The position numbers and the translations under genes are program-made. 64,000 nucleotides of DNA from an uncultured Clostridia bacterium. Its GTDB lineage: Bacteria; Bacillota; Clostridia; TANB77; CAG-508. The notes beneath the pieces were generated by a model that made no database searches, had not been told where the DNA came from, and worked only from the letters and a program-made list of their open reading frames with translations. Position 1 is the stretch's first letter. The number at the start of each line of letters is the position of its first letter. Below are positions 18,048-26,925 of this stretch, piece after piece. The stretch covers positions 62,001-126,000 of the forward strand of contig CAKPRG010000006.1 in the NCBI GenBank assembly GCA_934182465.1, read 5' to 3'.

Positions 18048-19349
18048 TTATAATATTTCCAAAACTCTAGATTTTGTGTTTAGTCTTCTATTTGTTGTTA
18101 TAAAAGCTTCTTGTAAATTTTTTGTAGCACCTAATACCTTACTTTCATCATCAGTATGAATATATGCTACAATTTCCCCTGCTGTAACTATATCACCTAT
18201 TTTTTTCTTTAATACAATACCAGCTTTTCTATTAATATCTTCTTGATTTTTCATTCTTCCAGCACCTAAATAATTAGCAATACTTCCTACCATATCAGCA
18301 TCAATGCTCTCTATTATTCCACTATCTGGAGCATACACTGGCATTATGTACTTTGCTTCTGGGAATCTTTCTGGATGTTCTACATATTCTAAACTTCCAT
18401 ATTGTGCAACAACCATTTCTTTAAATTTCTCATAAGCTCGTCCACTTCTTATAGTTTCTATTATTGTAGCTGCATTTTGATCTAAATTTTTACAATTAGT
18501 TGCCATTGAAAGCATTACACTTCCTAATGCAATTACAACTTCTCCAACATCTTGAGGCATACTTCCTTTTAAAGAATTTATTGTTTCTTTCATTTCTAAA
18601 TTGTGTCCTATTGAATATCCTAAAGGCTCATCCATAGAAGTTATTACACAACCCACTTCTTTTCCAAGAGATTTCCCTAATCTATTTAATAATTTTGCAA
18701 CTCTTTTTGCATCTTCTCTAGTTTTTATATATGTTCCTTTTCCACAAGTTATGTCAAAAACAAATTTATTTCCACCTGTTGCTAATTTTAAACTCATTAA
18801 ACTTGCTGCTATTAGTGGTAAACTATCTGAACAACCTATTTGATTTCTTAATCTATACATTTTACTTTCTGCTGGTGCTAAATTGAAATTTTGTGCAATA
18901 ATACTAACACCAACTCTTTTTATAATATCTTTAAATTCATCTATTGTAATATCAGCATCAAAACCAGGTATTGATTCTAATTTATCAATAGTCCCTCCTG
19001 ATATTCCAAATCCTCTACTTGAAATTTTTGCTACTGGTATACCCAAAGAAGCTATAACTGGCATTAATATAATTGTTACTTTATCTCCAACACCACCTGT
19101 ACTATGTTTATCAACTATATTGTCAGAGATTTCACTTAAATCAATTGTTGTGCCAGATTCTGCCATAGCTTTTACTAATTCTAATATTTCTTTTTCTGTT
19201 AATCCATTTATATATATGTAACTCATTAATGCAGCTACTTGTGCATCAGTAATTTCATCTCTAGTATATTTTCCTATGACATAACGAATCTCATCTCTAT
19301 CTAGTTCTTTTTTTTCTCTTTTCTTTTGAATAATACTTTTAATATCCAT
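18048..19349 (-). CDS. Divergent paralogue of pyrimidine-nucleoside phosphorylase
   Basis: 433 residues, aligning without gaps in the active-site region to its neighbour. Catalytic and phosphate-site residues are kept (DKHSTGGVGD, KISSRGFGISGGT). Base-recognition positions differ: the equivalent of E. coli Lys190 is Leu (AASLMSLK), Asp172 is Asn (RLRN), and the usual GRGLG is SRGFG. Arg171 and Ser186 remain. A changed base or sugar preference is likely; loss of activity is possible. It follows rnhB by 60 bp. AAGGAG is 35 nt from the ATG, with a weak hairpin in between. Confidence 0.9.
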   Translation of the reverse strand: MDIKSIIQKKREKKELDRDEIRYVIGKYTRDEITDAQVAALMSYIYINGLTEKEILELVKAMAESGTTIDLSEISDNIVDKHSTGGVGDKVTIILMPVIASLGIPVAKISSRGFGISGGTIDKLESIPGFDADITIDEFKDIIKRVGVSIIAQNFNLAPAESKMYRLRNQIGCSDSLPLIAASLMSLKLATGGNKFVFDITCGKGTYIKTREDAKRVAKLLNRLGKSLGKEVGCVITSMDEPLGYSIGHNLEMKETINSLKGSMPQDVGEVVIALGSVMLSMATNCKNLDQNAATIIETIRSGRAYEKFKEMVVAQYGSLEYVEHPERFPEAKYIMPVYAPDSGIIESIDADMVGSIANYLGAGRMKNQEDINRKAGIVLKKKIGDIVTAGEIVAYIHTDDESKVLGATKNLQEAFITTNRRLNTKSRVLEIL

Positions 19350-19358
19350 TTAAAATTC

Positions 19359-19383
19359 AGAACTTACCTTTTAAGCTTGTTCT
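19359..19383 (-). promoter_or_regulatory. Hairpin between Shine-Dalgarno and start of the second phosphorylase gene
   Basis: AGAAC pairs with GTTCT, with a possible extra TTA/TAA pairing inside. AAGGAG is at 19385-19390, 1 nt from the hairpin, and the ATG is 9 nt beyond. Effective spacing is 10 nt instead of 35. The weakest stem of the group. Confidence 0.35.
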
Positions 19384-19409
19384 TCTCCTTTCTTTTGTAA
19401 TAAATATAA

Positions 19410-20036
19410 CTATACAAATTTTTTTATAAAACTTTTTCTATGTAACATACATGGACCATTTTCTTTTAACGCTTGAATATGTGCTGCAGTTCCATAACCT
19501 TTATGTTTAGCAAATCCATATTGTGGAAAAATTTTATCCCATTCAATCATCATTCTATCCCTTGTAACTTTTGCAATAATAGAAGCTGCTGCTATAGAAT
19601 ATTCTTTAGCATCACCTTTTATTATTGATTTATATGGTATTCCAAAAGTTTCTATATTTGTTAAAGCATCCACTAATATTAAATCTGGTTTTACTTCCAA
19701 ACCTTCTATTGCTTTTTTTACTCCTAATTTTGTTGCATTTAATATATTTATTTCATCAATTGTATTTTGATCTACAATCCCAACATTGTAGCTTATAGCT
19801 TGTGAAATTATTTCTTCAAAAACTTTTTCTCTTTTCTTTTCAGATACCTTTTTTGAATCGTTTACTCCTTCTATCAAAGAATCTACTGGTAAAATAACAG
19901 CACCTATAACTACTGGTCCTGCTAAAGGGCCTCGCCCTGCTTCATCTATTCCACATATATATTTTACATTTTCATTGTATAAAGTTAATTCTTCTTTTTT
20001 TAAATTGTTTAGTCTTTCTAATTCTTTTTCTTTCAT
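19410..20036 (-). CDS. rnhB: Ribonuclease HII
   Basis: Removes RNA from RNA-DNA hybrids and single ribonucleotides from DNA. 208 residues. The catalytic acidic set is recognisable: ICGIDEAGRGPLAGPVV (Asp, Glu), LILVDAL (Asp) and the late acidic residue following SIAAASIIAKVTRDR. AAGGAAG precedes the start at a slightly long distance. First gene of the operon that continues with two nucleoside phosphorylases and an M18 peptidase. Confidence 0.97.
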   Translation of the reverse strand: MKEKELERLNNLKKEELTLYNENVKYICGIDEAGRGPLAGPVVIGAVILPVDSLIEGVNDSKKVSEKKREKVFEEIISQAISYNVGIVDQNTIDEINILNATKLGVKKAIEGLEVKPDLILVDALTNIETFGIPYKSIIKGDAKEYSIAAASIIAKVTRDRMMIEWDKIFPQYGFAKHKGYGTAAHIQALKENGPCMLHRKSFIKKFV

Positions 20037-20146
20037 TTCTATAATTACTTCCTTAATTACTTTCAGTTGTTTTATACTATTATGTATTTTAGTTTAATAT
20101 TTCTATAAAATTTTATGAAACAATTTCAAAATAAATCTTATTTACA

Positions 20147-20638
20147 TTAATTACTATATGATTGCATTTCTGTTAATGTATAATATGTTGTACTACCTTC
20201 TCCTTTAAATCCTTTAGAATAAATAACTTCTTCTGTTTCATAATTTACTAAATAATATTCAGAGCCTGAAGTTAGCATTTCTGGATCTAATCCATTTTTT
20301 GAAAGTGTATCTTGTGTCCATTTATACCAATATTTATCGTTATTTGTTCCATCTAAATATTTCTTAAAAGTTTCTAAGCTATTCAAATCAGTTTTTGTTC
20401 CCATATATTCATTACCAATATCAGTATCTGGATTATCTGATGTTCCTTCAAATTGATATTTTTCATATAAACTTTCTGCTTTTCCTTGAACTAATAACAT
20501 ATTTGTTATATATGTTTTCACTTTAGAATCTGTCATAAGGTCTGCTGTTACTGATATTGTAACACTAGCCAAAATTCCTAAAACAATTATAGTAACTACT
20601 AAAGCAGCTACTGTAACACCATTTTGATTTTTTAACAT
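20147..20638 (-). CDS. Type IV pilin-like protein lacking Glu5
   Basis: 163 residues. The N-terminus is a short basic leader (MLKNQNG), then VTVAALVVTIIVLGILASV, the hydrophobic helix of a class III prepilin, then a globular part with a Tyr-rich end. Cleavage would follow the Gly. The Glu normally at position +5 of type IV pilins is Ala here, as in many clostridial pilin-like proteins. It is probably exported and anchored by the helix. CGGAGG precedes the start. A related protein is at 51460-51957. No pilus assembly genes are nearby, but comEC is in the window. Confidence 0.8.
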   Translation of the reverse strand: MLKNQNGVTVAALVVTIIVLGILASVTISVTADLMTDSKVKTYITNMLLVQGKAESLYEKYQFEGTSDNPDTDIGNEYMGTKTDLNSLETFKKYLDGTNNDKYWYKWTQDTLSKNGLDPEMLTSGSEYYLVNYETEEVIYSKGFKGEGSTTYYTLTEMQSYSN

Positions 20639-20693
20639 TTTTCCTCCGTTTTTAAGCTTATTTTAATTTTTCATTTGTATTATATCTATAGAA

Positions 20694-20726
20694 AGAAAAT
20701 TTTTCAATATAAATAGAAAATTTTTC
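20694..20726 (+). promoter_or_regulatory. Direct repeat upstream of the htrA promoter, candidate operator
   Basis: The 12-mer AGAAAATTTTTC occurs at 20694-20705 and again at 20715-20726, exactly 21 bp apart (two helical turns), ending 17 bp before the -35. Each copy is itself nearly palindromic. This suits a dimeric response-regulator activator; no regulator is identified. Confidence 0.4.
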
Positions 20727-20743
20727 TATTTAAAACAACTTGC

Positions 20744-20773
20744 TTGTTTAATCCATTAGATATAAGATATAAT
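20744..20773 (+). promoter_or_regulatory. Promoter of htrA
   Basis: TTGTTT (20744-20749), an 18-bp spacer and a perfect TATAAT (20768-20773), just ahead of the ribosome binding site. The weak -35 fits a promoter needing an activator. Confidence 0.55.
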
Positions 20774-20793
20774 ATAAATAGGAGGTAAAAAAA

Positions 20794-22167
20794 ATGGATA
20801 ACGATAACGAATTTAATTATAGTGAAGAAAATCATTTTAAAGCTCCAAAAGAAACAAAAAAATCACACAAAGGATTTGGAAAAACTATAGTATTTCCATT
20901 CATTTCTGGAGTTGTTGGAGCTTCTATTGTTGTAGGAACTTGCTTTGGTGTTCCTAGTATAAAAAATAAACTTATTGGTACAAAATCTACATCATCAATT
21001 TCAACACCAACTAGTTCTCAATCATCTTTAGATATTGTAAATTTAGCTAATTTTTCAGATACTTCAATTGGAGTTGCACAAAAAGTTTTACCATCAATAG
21101 TTGGTATTACAGTTAATTATGATGTAAGTTCTGTTTTTGGAAATAGTACAGCTAAAGCAACTGGTTCTGGAATAATCATTAGTGAAGATGGTTACATTGT
21201 AACTAATAATCATGTTATTTCTAGTGAATCAAGTTCATCTTCTTATTACGAAATAACAAAATCTACTGGAATCACTGTTAATTTATATAATGATTCCACA
21301 GAATATAAAGCAACTGTGGTTGGTTCAGATTCATATACAGATTTAGCTGTTTTAAAAATAGATGCAACAGGTTTAACTGCTGCTACTCTTGGAAATTCTG
21401 ATGATGTAAAAGTTGGTGAATTTGCTATGGCCATAGGAAACCCACTTGGTATGGAAAGTACTGTAACATCAGGAATTGTTAGCGCTGTAAATCGTGAAGT
21501 AACAGCATCTGATGGTACAACATATACTGCTATTCAAACAGATGCAGCTATAAATTCTGGTAACAGTGGTGGCGCTCTAGTTAATGCAAATGGTGAAGTA
21601 ATCGGAATTAATACATTAAAACTTTCTGGTAGTGGAATCGAAGGTATTGGTTTTGCAATTCCAATAAATTCTACAACAAAAGTTATTTCTCAATTAATAG
21701 AATACAAAGAAGTAAAACGTCCATACATTGGAATTAGTGGTTCAGCTGTTACAGATGAAGTTGCAAATCGTTACAATGTTCCTTATGGTGTTTATGTAGA
21801 ATCTGTTGAAAAATCAAGTCCAGCAGAAAGTGCTGGAATCCAAGCAAAAGATATTATTACAAAAATAGATGGAACAGAAGTAAAAACAGTTCAAGAATTA
21901 AATAAAATTAAAAACAATCACAATATTGGTGATGAAGTTACTTTAACAGTATACTCAAATAATGAATACAAAGATGTAAAAGTAAAATTAGTTGAACAAA
22001 CAGTTTCTGAAGCTTCTACATCAGATTCTTCTAGCACTCAACAAAATAATAATTCATCATCTTCTTCAAAAGGAAAAAATAATAGTCAAGTTCCTAGTAC
22101 TCCTTTTGGAAATAGTGATAGTTCAGACAGTAGTGATTCTTTATTTAAATATTTCTTTGGAAATTAG
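20794..22167 (+). CDS. htrA: HtrA/DegP-like membrane-anchored serine protease
   Basis: Quality-control protease acting outside the membrane. 457 residues: a cytoplasmic acidic/basic N-terminus, one membrane segment (about 33-53), a Ser/Thr linker, an S1C protease domain (about 95-285), one PDZ domain (about 300-390) and a Ser/Asn-rich C-terminal tail. The triad is visible: His in TNNHVIS, Asp in YTDLAVLKID, Ser in NSGNSGGALVN. AGGAGG precedes the start. It has its own promoter with a repeated upstream motif, and a strong terminator. Stress regulation by a two-component system is usual for this family. Confidence 0.96.
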   Translation: MDNDNEFNYSEENHFKAPKETKKSHKGFGKTIVFPFISGVVGASIVVGTCFGVPSIKNKLIGTKSTSSISTPTSSQSSLDIVNLANFSDTSIGVAQKVLPSIVGITVNYDVSSVFGNSTAKATGSGIIISEDGYIVTNNHVISSESSSSSYYEITKSTGITVNLYNDSTEYKATVVGSDSYTDLAVLKIDATGLTAATLGNSDDVKVGEFAMAIGNPLGMESTVTSGIVSAVNREVTASDGTTYTAIQTDAAINSGNSGGALVNANGEVIGINTLKLSGSGIEGIGFAIPINSTTKVISQLIEYKEVKRPYIGISGSAVTDEVANRYNVPYGVYVESVEKSSPAESAGIQAKDIITKIDGTEVKTVQELNKIKNNHNIGDEVTLTVYSNNEYKDVKVKLVEQTVSEASTSDSSSTQQNNNSSSSSKGKNNSQVPSTPFGNSDSSDSSDSLFKYFFGN

Positions 22168-22190
22168 TTTAATCCCCTTGTATATATAGA

Positions 22191-22225
22191 TAAAGGCATT
22201 TGCAATTTTTTGCAAATGCCTTTTT
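22191..22225. terminator. Terminator of htrA
   Basis: AAAGGCATTTGCA / TGCAAATGCCTTT with a T-rich loop and T tail. The symmetry allows use by the convergent gene as well. Confidence 0.92.
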
Positions 22226-22292
22226 ATTATTTATTAATACTTTATTTATCTATTGGAATTTATATGATATACTTTCAAAAATTCAAAATATT

Positions 22293-22685
22293 TTACCAAG
22301 ATTTTAATACCGTATCATTTTTAAACATTTCTAAGATTTCATCATAAGAAAATCCTCGTAATCCTGTATATTCAGTATATAAAGTATTATCTACTTTTTT
22401 TGGTTTTATATATCCACTTGTTAAATTTTCATCTATATACATATCATCTGATGGATTTATCATTTCACAAAAACTTGCTGTACACTTTTTGTTTTTATCA
22501 AAAATGCAATAGTAATATGTAATACTATTTGTATCTTTATTCTCTTGTTGAATAATTACTAAGCCTTGATTTGATGAATGAAATTTAGGATCAAAATAAG
22601 ATATATTTTTAAGATAAATTCCTATAACACCAATACTACATAACAAAAATATTATACAAATTGCTATTATTAACTTTTTATTCAT
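22293..22685 (-). CDS. Small membrane-anchored extracytoplasmic protein
   Basis: 130 residues: an N-terminal hydrophobic segment (about 4-26), then a soluble exported domain with two Cys (YYYCIFDKNKKC) and a third in ASFCEM, and an end rich in acidic residues. GGGGGAG precedes the start. No family recognised; a single gene between htrA and the YibE/F gene. Confidence 0.72.
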   Translation of the reverse strand: MNKKLIIAICIIFLLCSIGVIGIYLKNISYFDPKFHSSNQGLVIIQQENKDTNSITYYYCIFDKNKKCTASFCEMINPSDDMYIDENLTSGYIKPKKVDNTLYTEYTGLRGFSYDEILEMFKNDTVLKSW

Positions 22686-22840
22686 ATTGCTCCCCCATAT
22701 AATTACTTTTTATATTTCACTATATTGAGCATACAATATTTTTATATTCTTTGCAATCTAAATTTTACTATTATACGTTTTAGGCATCAAAAGTATGTGT
22801 TTTCAAATCTTATTAGTACAATTTTCGTAATTTTATATTT

Positions 22841-24106
22841 CTAATTAATTTTCAAGCTCCTTTTTCCATCAATTAAGTTTTCAGATGTTGTTTTGTAAAT
22901 TGTTTTTTTACGATTCAAAAAAGCATATACAAAAGCTGTAATTGGAATAGTATAAACAACTCCCATACTTCCTGCTATTGCAGATATTATTTCTTCTACA
23001 ATTGTTTCTTTATTTAAGATTTCGGTAATTAGCATATTGCAAGCCATAAATAATAATATTAATTTTAAAGCTCCTCCAACATAAGCTAAAATTAAAGTAT
23101 TAGTCATTGTACCAATGACATCTCTTCCTATATTCATACCACTTTTAAATAATTCTTTCCAAGATATATCTTTTGTTTTATTTTTTATTTCGTCTAAACT
23201 AGATGCTATGCTCATTCCGACATCCATACAAGCACCTAATGCTGAAATTACAATTCCTGCAAAAATTAAATCTCTAAAATTAAATGTTGCAGTTTGCATA
23301 TTCATACTAAGTTGTATTGCATCTTCACACGCACCAGATAATTCTGCTAAATGACTAAATATTGATGCTACTATTCCAGCTGATACAACACCACCTAAAG
23401 TTCCTATTGCTGCTGTTACAACTTTTTTATTTATTCCACCAATTACAATAAATGTTAATACTATTATTACTGCACAAGTTACTATTGACATTAGTATAGC
23501 ATCATAACCTGCAAAAATTAATTTTATCAAAATAAACCAAACTGCTAAAATTGTTATTATTAATCCAATTATTGCTTTTATGCCTTTTTTTCCACCAACT
23601 AATATTATGCTAAGTAAAAAAATTGCCACCATTATATATATGTAATTAGAACGAACTATTCCTTCTATTGCTGAGCTAACATTTCCATTTGCATCTACTG
23701 ATAATTGTACTGTTACTGTATCTCCTTTTTTTAATTCGTAAGCTAATATTTTTCCTTCTATGTCATAAGATAATATAAAATCTGTTGTAAATTCTTTTGT
23801 TTCATATTCACCTTCTAAAATTTCTATTTTTACACTTTGTACTGTATCTTCTATATCTCCAATTGTTTTTTTAGTGATATCTCCTGTTTCTAGTACTTTT
23901 GCTTTTACATAGAAAGTTTTATTTTCTTCTACAACTGCTTCTTCTGAATTTTCTACAGTTTCTGAAGTAGCCTCTTCTGAATTTGTTGTTTCAGTTGTCT
24001 CTGTTGTACTTGGTTGTTCTGTTGCAAAACTTATTGATAATAACATATTTACTATTAATATAAATATTAGTAAAATCCTTACTACTTTTTTTGCTTCGTT
24101 TTTCAC
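22841..24106 (-). CDS. YibE/F-like membrane protein
   Basis: 421 residues. A signal peptide (about 1-28, ending SFATEQ), a Thr/Glu-rich stretch (about 30-60), an extracytoplasmic domain of about 90 residues, then some seven membrane helices with the YibE/F pattern (IMVAIFLLSIILVGGKKG, GACMDVGMSIASSL, NTLILAYVGGALKLIL, GSMGVVYTIPITA). The function of the family is unknown; an ion or small-solute role is often suspected. The start is GTG (24106) after AAAGGATT; an ATG is not available nearby. Confidence 0.87.
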   Translation of the reverse strand: MKNEAKKVVRILLIFILIVNMLLSISFATEQPSTTETTETTNSEEATSETVENSEEAVVEENKTFYVKAKVLETGDITKKTIGDIEDTVQSVKIEILEGEYETKEFTTDFILSYDIEGKILAYELKKGDTVTVQLSVDANGNVSSAIEGIVRSNYIYIMVAIFLLSIILVGGKKGIKAIIGLIITILAVWFILIKLIFAGYDAILMSIVTCAVIIVLTFIVIGGINKKVVTAAIGTLGGVVSAGIVASIFSHLAELSGACEDAIQLSMNMQTATFNFRDLIFAGIVISALGACMDVGMSIASSLDEIKNKTKDISWKELFKSGMNIGRDVIGTMTNTLILAYVGGALKLILLFMACNMLITEILNKETIVEEIISAIAGSMGVVYTIPITAFVYAFLNRKKTIYKTTSENLIDGKRSLKIN

Positions 24107-24415
24107 TTTAATTCAATCCTTTCATTTTTTTAAACTCTTACTATTTTTATATTTTTTTGCTAAAATTTTTTCAAACTAATTTCTTTCTTCCCAAAAACTT
24201 AAAATACTTTATAAATTACTTTGCAAAATTCTCTTTAGCGCGCAAAAAGTTGAAAACATTATTTCTAATAATTTTCAACTTTCGTACTTAATTGGATTTG
24301 CTCCACACATTTATTTTAGAACTTACGATAATTGTAAAAAACTAAATTTCAGCAAATGTCCACATCTTTGCTCATTGCACATAGTTTTTACAAAACCTTG
24401 TGTGTAAATGCGTTA
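24107..24415. other. Intergenic region with one inverted repeat
   Basis: 309 bp. Apart from the hairpin at 24246-24282, it is AT-rich sequence without an ORF or a recognised RNA. Confidence 0.55.
24246..24282 (-). terminator. Likely terminator of the RsiV-like gene
   Basis: AAAGTTGAAAA / TTTTCAACTTT, 11-bp perfect stem, followed on the minus strand by T-rich sequence. It lies about 135 bp past the stop codon. Confidence 0.55.
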
Positions 24416-25291
24416 TTAAAAAATAACAATATCCATTTCATTTGTATAATCTGTATTTCCATACGGATAAATAATATAAACATATCCATCATCTGTTAAG
24501 AAAAATGTTGTTGCATTCTCTACTTTATACATATCACTACCTAAATCTCTTTCATAAAGATTTCCATAGTCTGCTGCAATTATTTTTGCATTTGTATAAG
24601 CTGCTTTTATTTCTGTATCTATTGTACTTTGTACTGTTGATACTGTTGTGTTTTTTAGCTCAATTAATTCTTTTAAAGAAACTTGTCTATCTGCTGAAAT
24701 GCTATAATTATAAGTTTTTATTGAAACTTTTTCAGCTTTTTGTCCTTCTTTTAAAGATGCTTTTATTACAACTGAAACTATATCTTCATTTACAAAAGCT
24801 TGATATGTAACATTGTATACAACATATTGATCTGTTTGTCTCATAATATTATTTGCTTTTTCATAGAACTCTGATCTAATTTGCTCATTTATTTCTTCTA
24901 CTTTATCTGTTTTTATATTAATTGTTGGTATTACAGCTTTTATTGTATAATAATTTTCATCTTCATTTTCTAGTTTATATAAAGAATATACTAAATCATT
25001 TTCTTCTTTTATTTTTTCTACATTTACATTTTCACTTTTTATATTTACTTTATTTTGAAATATAGAATTAAAGTTTGCTTCTAAATTAGCTAATTCTTCT
25101 GCTGTTTTTTGGCTTCCTATATTAATTCCAATCATTAGTGGATCTGTTTCAGCATATTTATAAAAAAATTGTGTATATATTCCTATGCATACAGCTATAA
25201 TGCACACTAATACAACAAATAAAAAAAACCAAACAGTCTTTTTGCCTGTTAACTTACTTGCAAACCTTCTCCAGGCTCTTATAATACTCAT
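24416..25291 (-). CDS. Membrane-anchored protein with RsiV/DUF3298-like exported domain
   Basis: 291 residues: a basic cytoplasmic start (MSIIRAWRRFASKLTGKK), one membrane helix (about 19-43) and an exported domain (about 55-291). Its C-terminal half resembles the DUF3298 domain of RsiV and PdaC (VSLKELIELKN, then TFFLTDDGYVYIIYPYG). RsiV is an anti-sigma factor sensing lysozyme, but this protein has no cytoplasmic anti-sigma domain and no adjacent sigma gene. It is therefore more likely a stand-alone wall or lysozyme-sensing protein, or part of a peptidoglycan modifier. Family assignment is moderate. Confidence 0.65.
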   Translation of the reverse strand: MSIIRAWRRFASKLTGKKTVWFFLFVVLVCIIAVCIGIYTQFFYKYAETDPLMIGINIGSQKTAEELANLEANFNSIFQNKVNIKSENVNVEKIKEENDLVYSLYKLENEDENYYTIKAVIPTINIKTDKVEEINEQIRSEFYEKANNIMRQTDQYVVYNVTYQAFVNEDIVSVVIKASLKEGQKAEKVSIKTYNYSISADRQVSLKELIELKNTTVSTVQSTIDTEIKAAYTNAKIIAADYGNLYERDLGSDMYKVENATTFFLTDDGYVYIIYPYGNTDYTNEMDIVIF

Positions 25292-25486
25292 AGTTTTTCT
25301 CCTATTTTAAAATTGTTTTTATTATAACATTATATTAAAAAAATTTCAAATTTTATAGAATAAAAAATGTTTTTTTTCTAATACTAAAGTTAAAAGATGG
25401 TAATTCACACAAGATTTTCTTATGTTTTATATAAAATCTAAAAATCTCTATAATTTGTGAATGTACCCTTAAAAGGTGGTAAATTT

Positions 25487-26134
25487 ATGAAAAGAACAAT
25501 TTTTTATGGTATTTTAATTTTTATTTTTTCAATGGGTGTAGGCTTTTTATTTTCCAAAATGTGGGTTAATCAAAAAATGGCAGATGCTAATTTAAAAGTC
25601 GTAGGAGATGAAATTCAATACTTAAATTCAAGTATAACAAATCAACTATCTTTAAGTAATTCTAATTTTTCTTTAACTACAAATTCTGCAAATTTTTCCA
25701 ATTCTCTAGATACTATATCAACTGCATCTACAGAAGAAAAAGTCTCTCCAAATGCAGAATTTGCATTAAAAAAATATTATAATGAATGCGGACACTTCAA
25801 ATTTGAATATGCAAAACTTCCAGAGGAACTCGTAAATCTAACAAAAGAAGAAGTTGAAGATTTTTATGATGATTGGGAAGTCGAAGAATTTTCATCAAAT
25901 AAAATTGTATTAGTAAAAGAAATTTCTTCTTTATGTGATGAACATTTTATTATAAAACTTGGTGAAAAATATGTGCAAATATTTCATTTAGAATCTGATG
26001 GAAATCTTGTATTATATAAAACTACTGATATTTCAAGAGATTATCTACCAGCAGAAGATATTTCAAAACTTGAACAAGGTATGTATGTTTTTGGTGAAGG
26101 AAAATTAAATTCTATAATTGAAGATTTTGAATAA
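25487..26134 (+). CDS. bofC: BofC-like protein
   Basis: 215 residues: an N-terminal membrane anchor (about 3-23), a Ser/Asn-rich linker (about 35-80) and a C-terminal domain (about 125-215). The pattern EEVEDFYDDWEVEEFSSN, then KYVQIFHLESDGNLVL and LPAEDISKLEQGMYVFG, fits the BofC C-terminal domain. In Bacillus, BofC acts between the two spore membranes and restrains SpoIVB, which controls the sigma-K checkpoint. The start at 25487 is chosen because AAAGGTGG precedes it; an ATG 30 bp earlier lacks a ribosome binding site. The assignment rests on the C-terminal pattern only. Confidence 0.62.
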   Translation: MKRTIFYGILIFIFSMGVGFLFSKMWVNQKMADANLKVVGDEIQYLNSSITNQLSLSNSNFSLTTNSANFSNSLDTISTASTEEKVSPNAEFALKKYYNECGHFKFEYAKLPEELVNLTKEEVEDFYDDWEVEEFSSNKIVLVKEISSLCDEHFIIKLGEKYVQIFHLESDGNLVLYKTTDISRDYLPAEDISKLEQGMYVFGEGKLNSIIEDFE

Positions 26135-26151
26135 AATTATTTAAAAGTAAA

Positions 26152-26190
26152 AAGTGGACATTGTATATTTTATACAATACCCACTTTTAT
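26152..26190. terminator. Bidirectional terminator between convergent genes
   Basis: AAAAGTGG-ATTGTATA pairs with TATACAAT-CCACTTTT, interrupted by one 2-bp internal mismatch; T runs follow on both strands. Confidence 0.8.
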
Positions 26191-26192
26191 TT

Positions 26193-26795
26193 TTATTTTT
26201 TTGTATATCCTTCTAAATTTGGTACAGCAACATCGTTTTCTGTCACAGTATTAATTTTTATATTGTCGATTTTAAATTCTCCTATTTTACCTAGTAAATA
26301 TGCATTTTTTTCATCATAGTATGTTGTAATATTATCTTCATCTGTAATAACTATACATTTTATACCATCTATTTCCTCGTTTTTCAATTTCCATTTAAAG
26401 CATAATTTTATTTTTTCTAACATGCTATAATCTTTTTTCAATTCTCCTGACAAACTAAAAGATTTATCATAAGTCACTTCATTTTTATAAAAAATTTTAT
26501 TTTTCTCATCTATAACAAGACCTAAAGTACTTCCATCTCTATCCATACTATACACTTTAACAATTTCATTTGGAATAATTAATAAAGTAGAATTATTTTT
26601 TAGATATTTATAAGTACCTATTATATTATTATTTTCATCTAACCTTACAGAATCAAATTGAAAATTACTAATTTCAAAATTTTTATGTACTTTATTTAAG
26701 AAAATATTTATTCTACTGAATTTTATTAAGAACATAATAATAGGTATTAATACAATTAAAATAGCTATAGATATTAAAACTTTTTTTATTTTCAT
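26193..26795 (-). CDS. Membrane-anchored protein, function unknown
   Basis: 200 residues: an N-terminal anchor (about 5-28) and an exported beta-rich domain with repeated Asn/Asp-Gly turns and a final VAVPNLEGYTKK. The frame is open 117 bp further upstream, but GGAGGG lies before the ATG at 26795 and the membrane anchor starts there. The size and layout resemble the protein at 11210-11845. No recognised family. It lies downstream of clpE but beyond a strong terminator, so it is probably transcribed separately. Confidence 0.72.
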   Translation of the reverse strand: MKIKKVLISIAILIVLIPIIMFLIKFSRINIFLNKVHKNFEISNFQFDSVRLDENNNIIGTYKYLKNNSTLLIIPNEIVKVYSMDRDGSTLGLVIDEKNKIFYKNEVTYDKSFSLSGELKKDYSMLEKIKLCFKWKLKNEEIDGIKCIVITDEDNITTYYDEKNAYLLGKIGEFKIDNIKINTVTENDVAVPNLEGYTKK

Positions 26796-26882
26796 TACAT
26801 TCCCTCCAATCTTATATTTATTATAACTATAAAATAAAAACTTAACAATATTAAGTTTCACATGATTTTTATTAAAAACAAC

Positions 26883-26918
26883 AAAAAAGTGATAACCATA
26901 TATAGTCATCACTTTTTT
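26883..26918 (-). terminator. Terminator of the clpE-like gene
   Basis: AAAAAAGTGAT / ATCACTTTTTT with an inner partial pairing, eight bases after the clpE stop codon. Confidence 0.85.
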
Positions 26919-26925
26919 ACAATTA

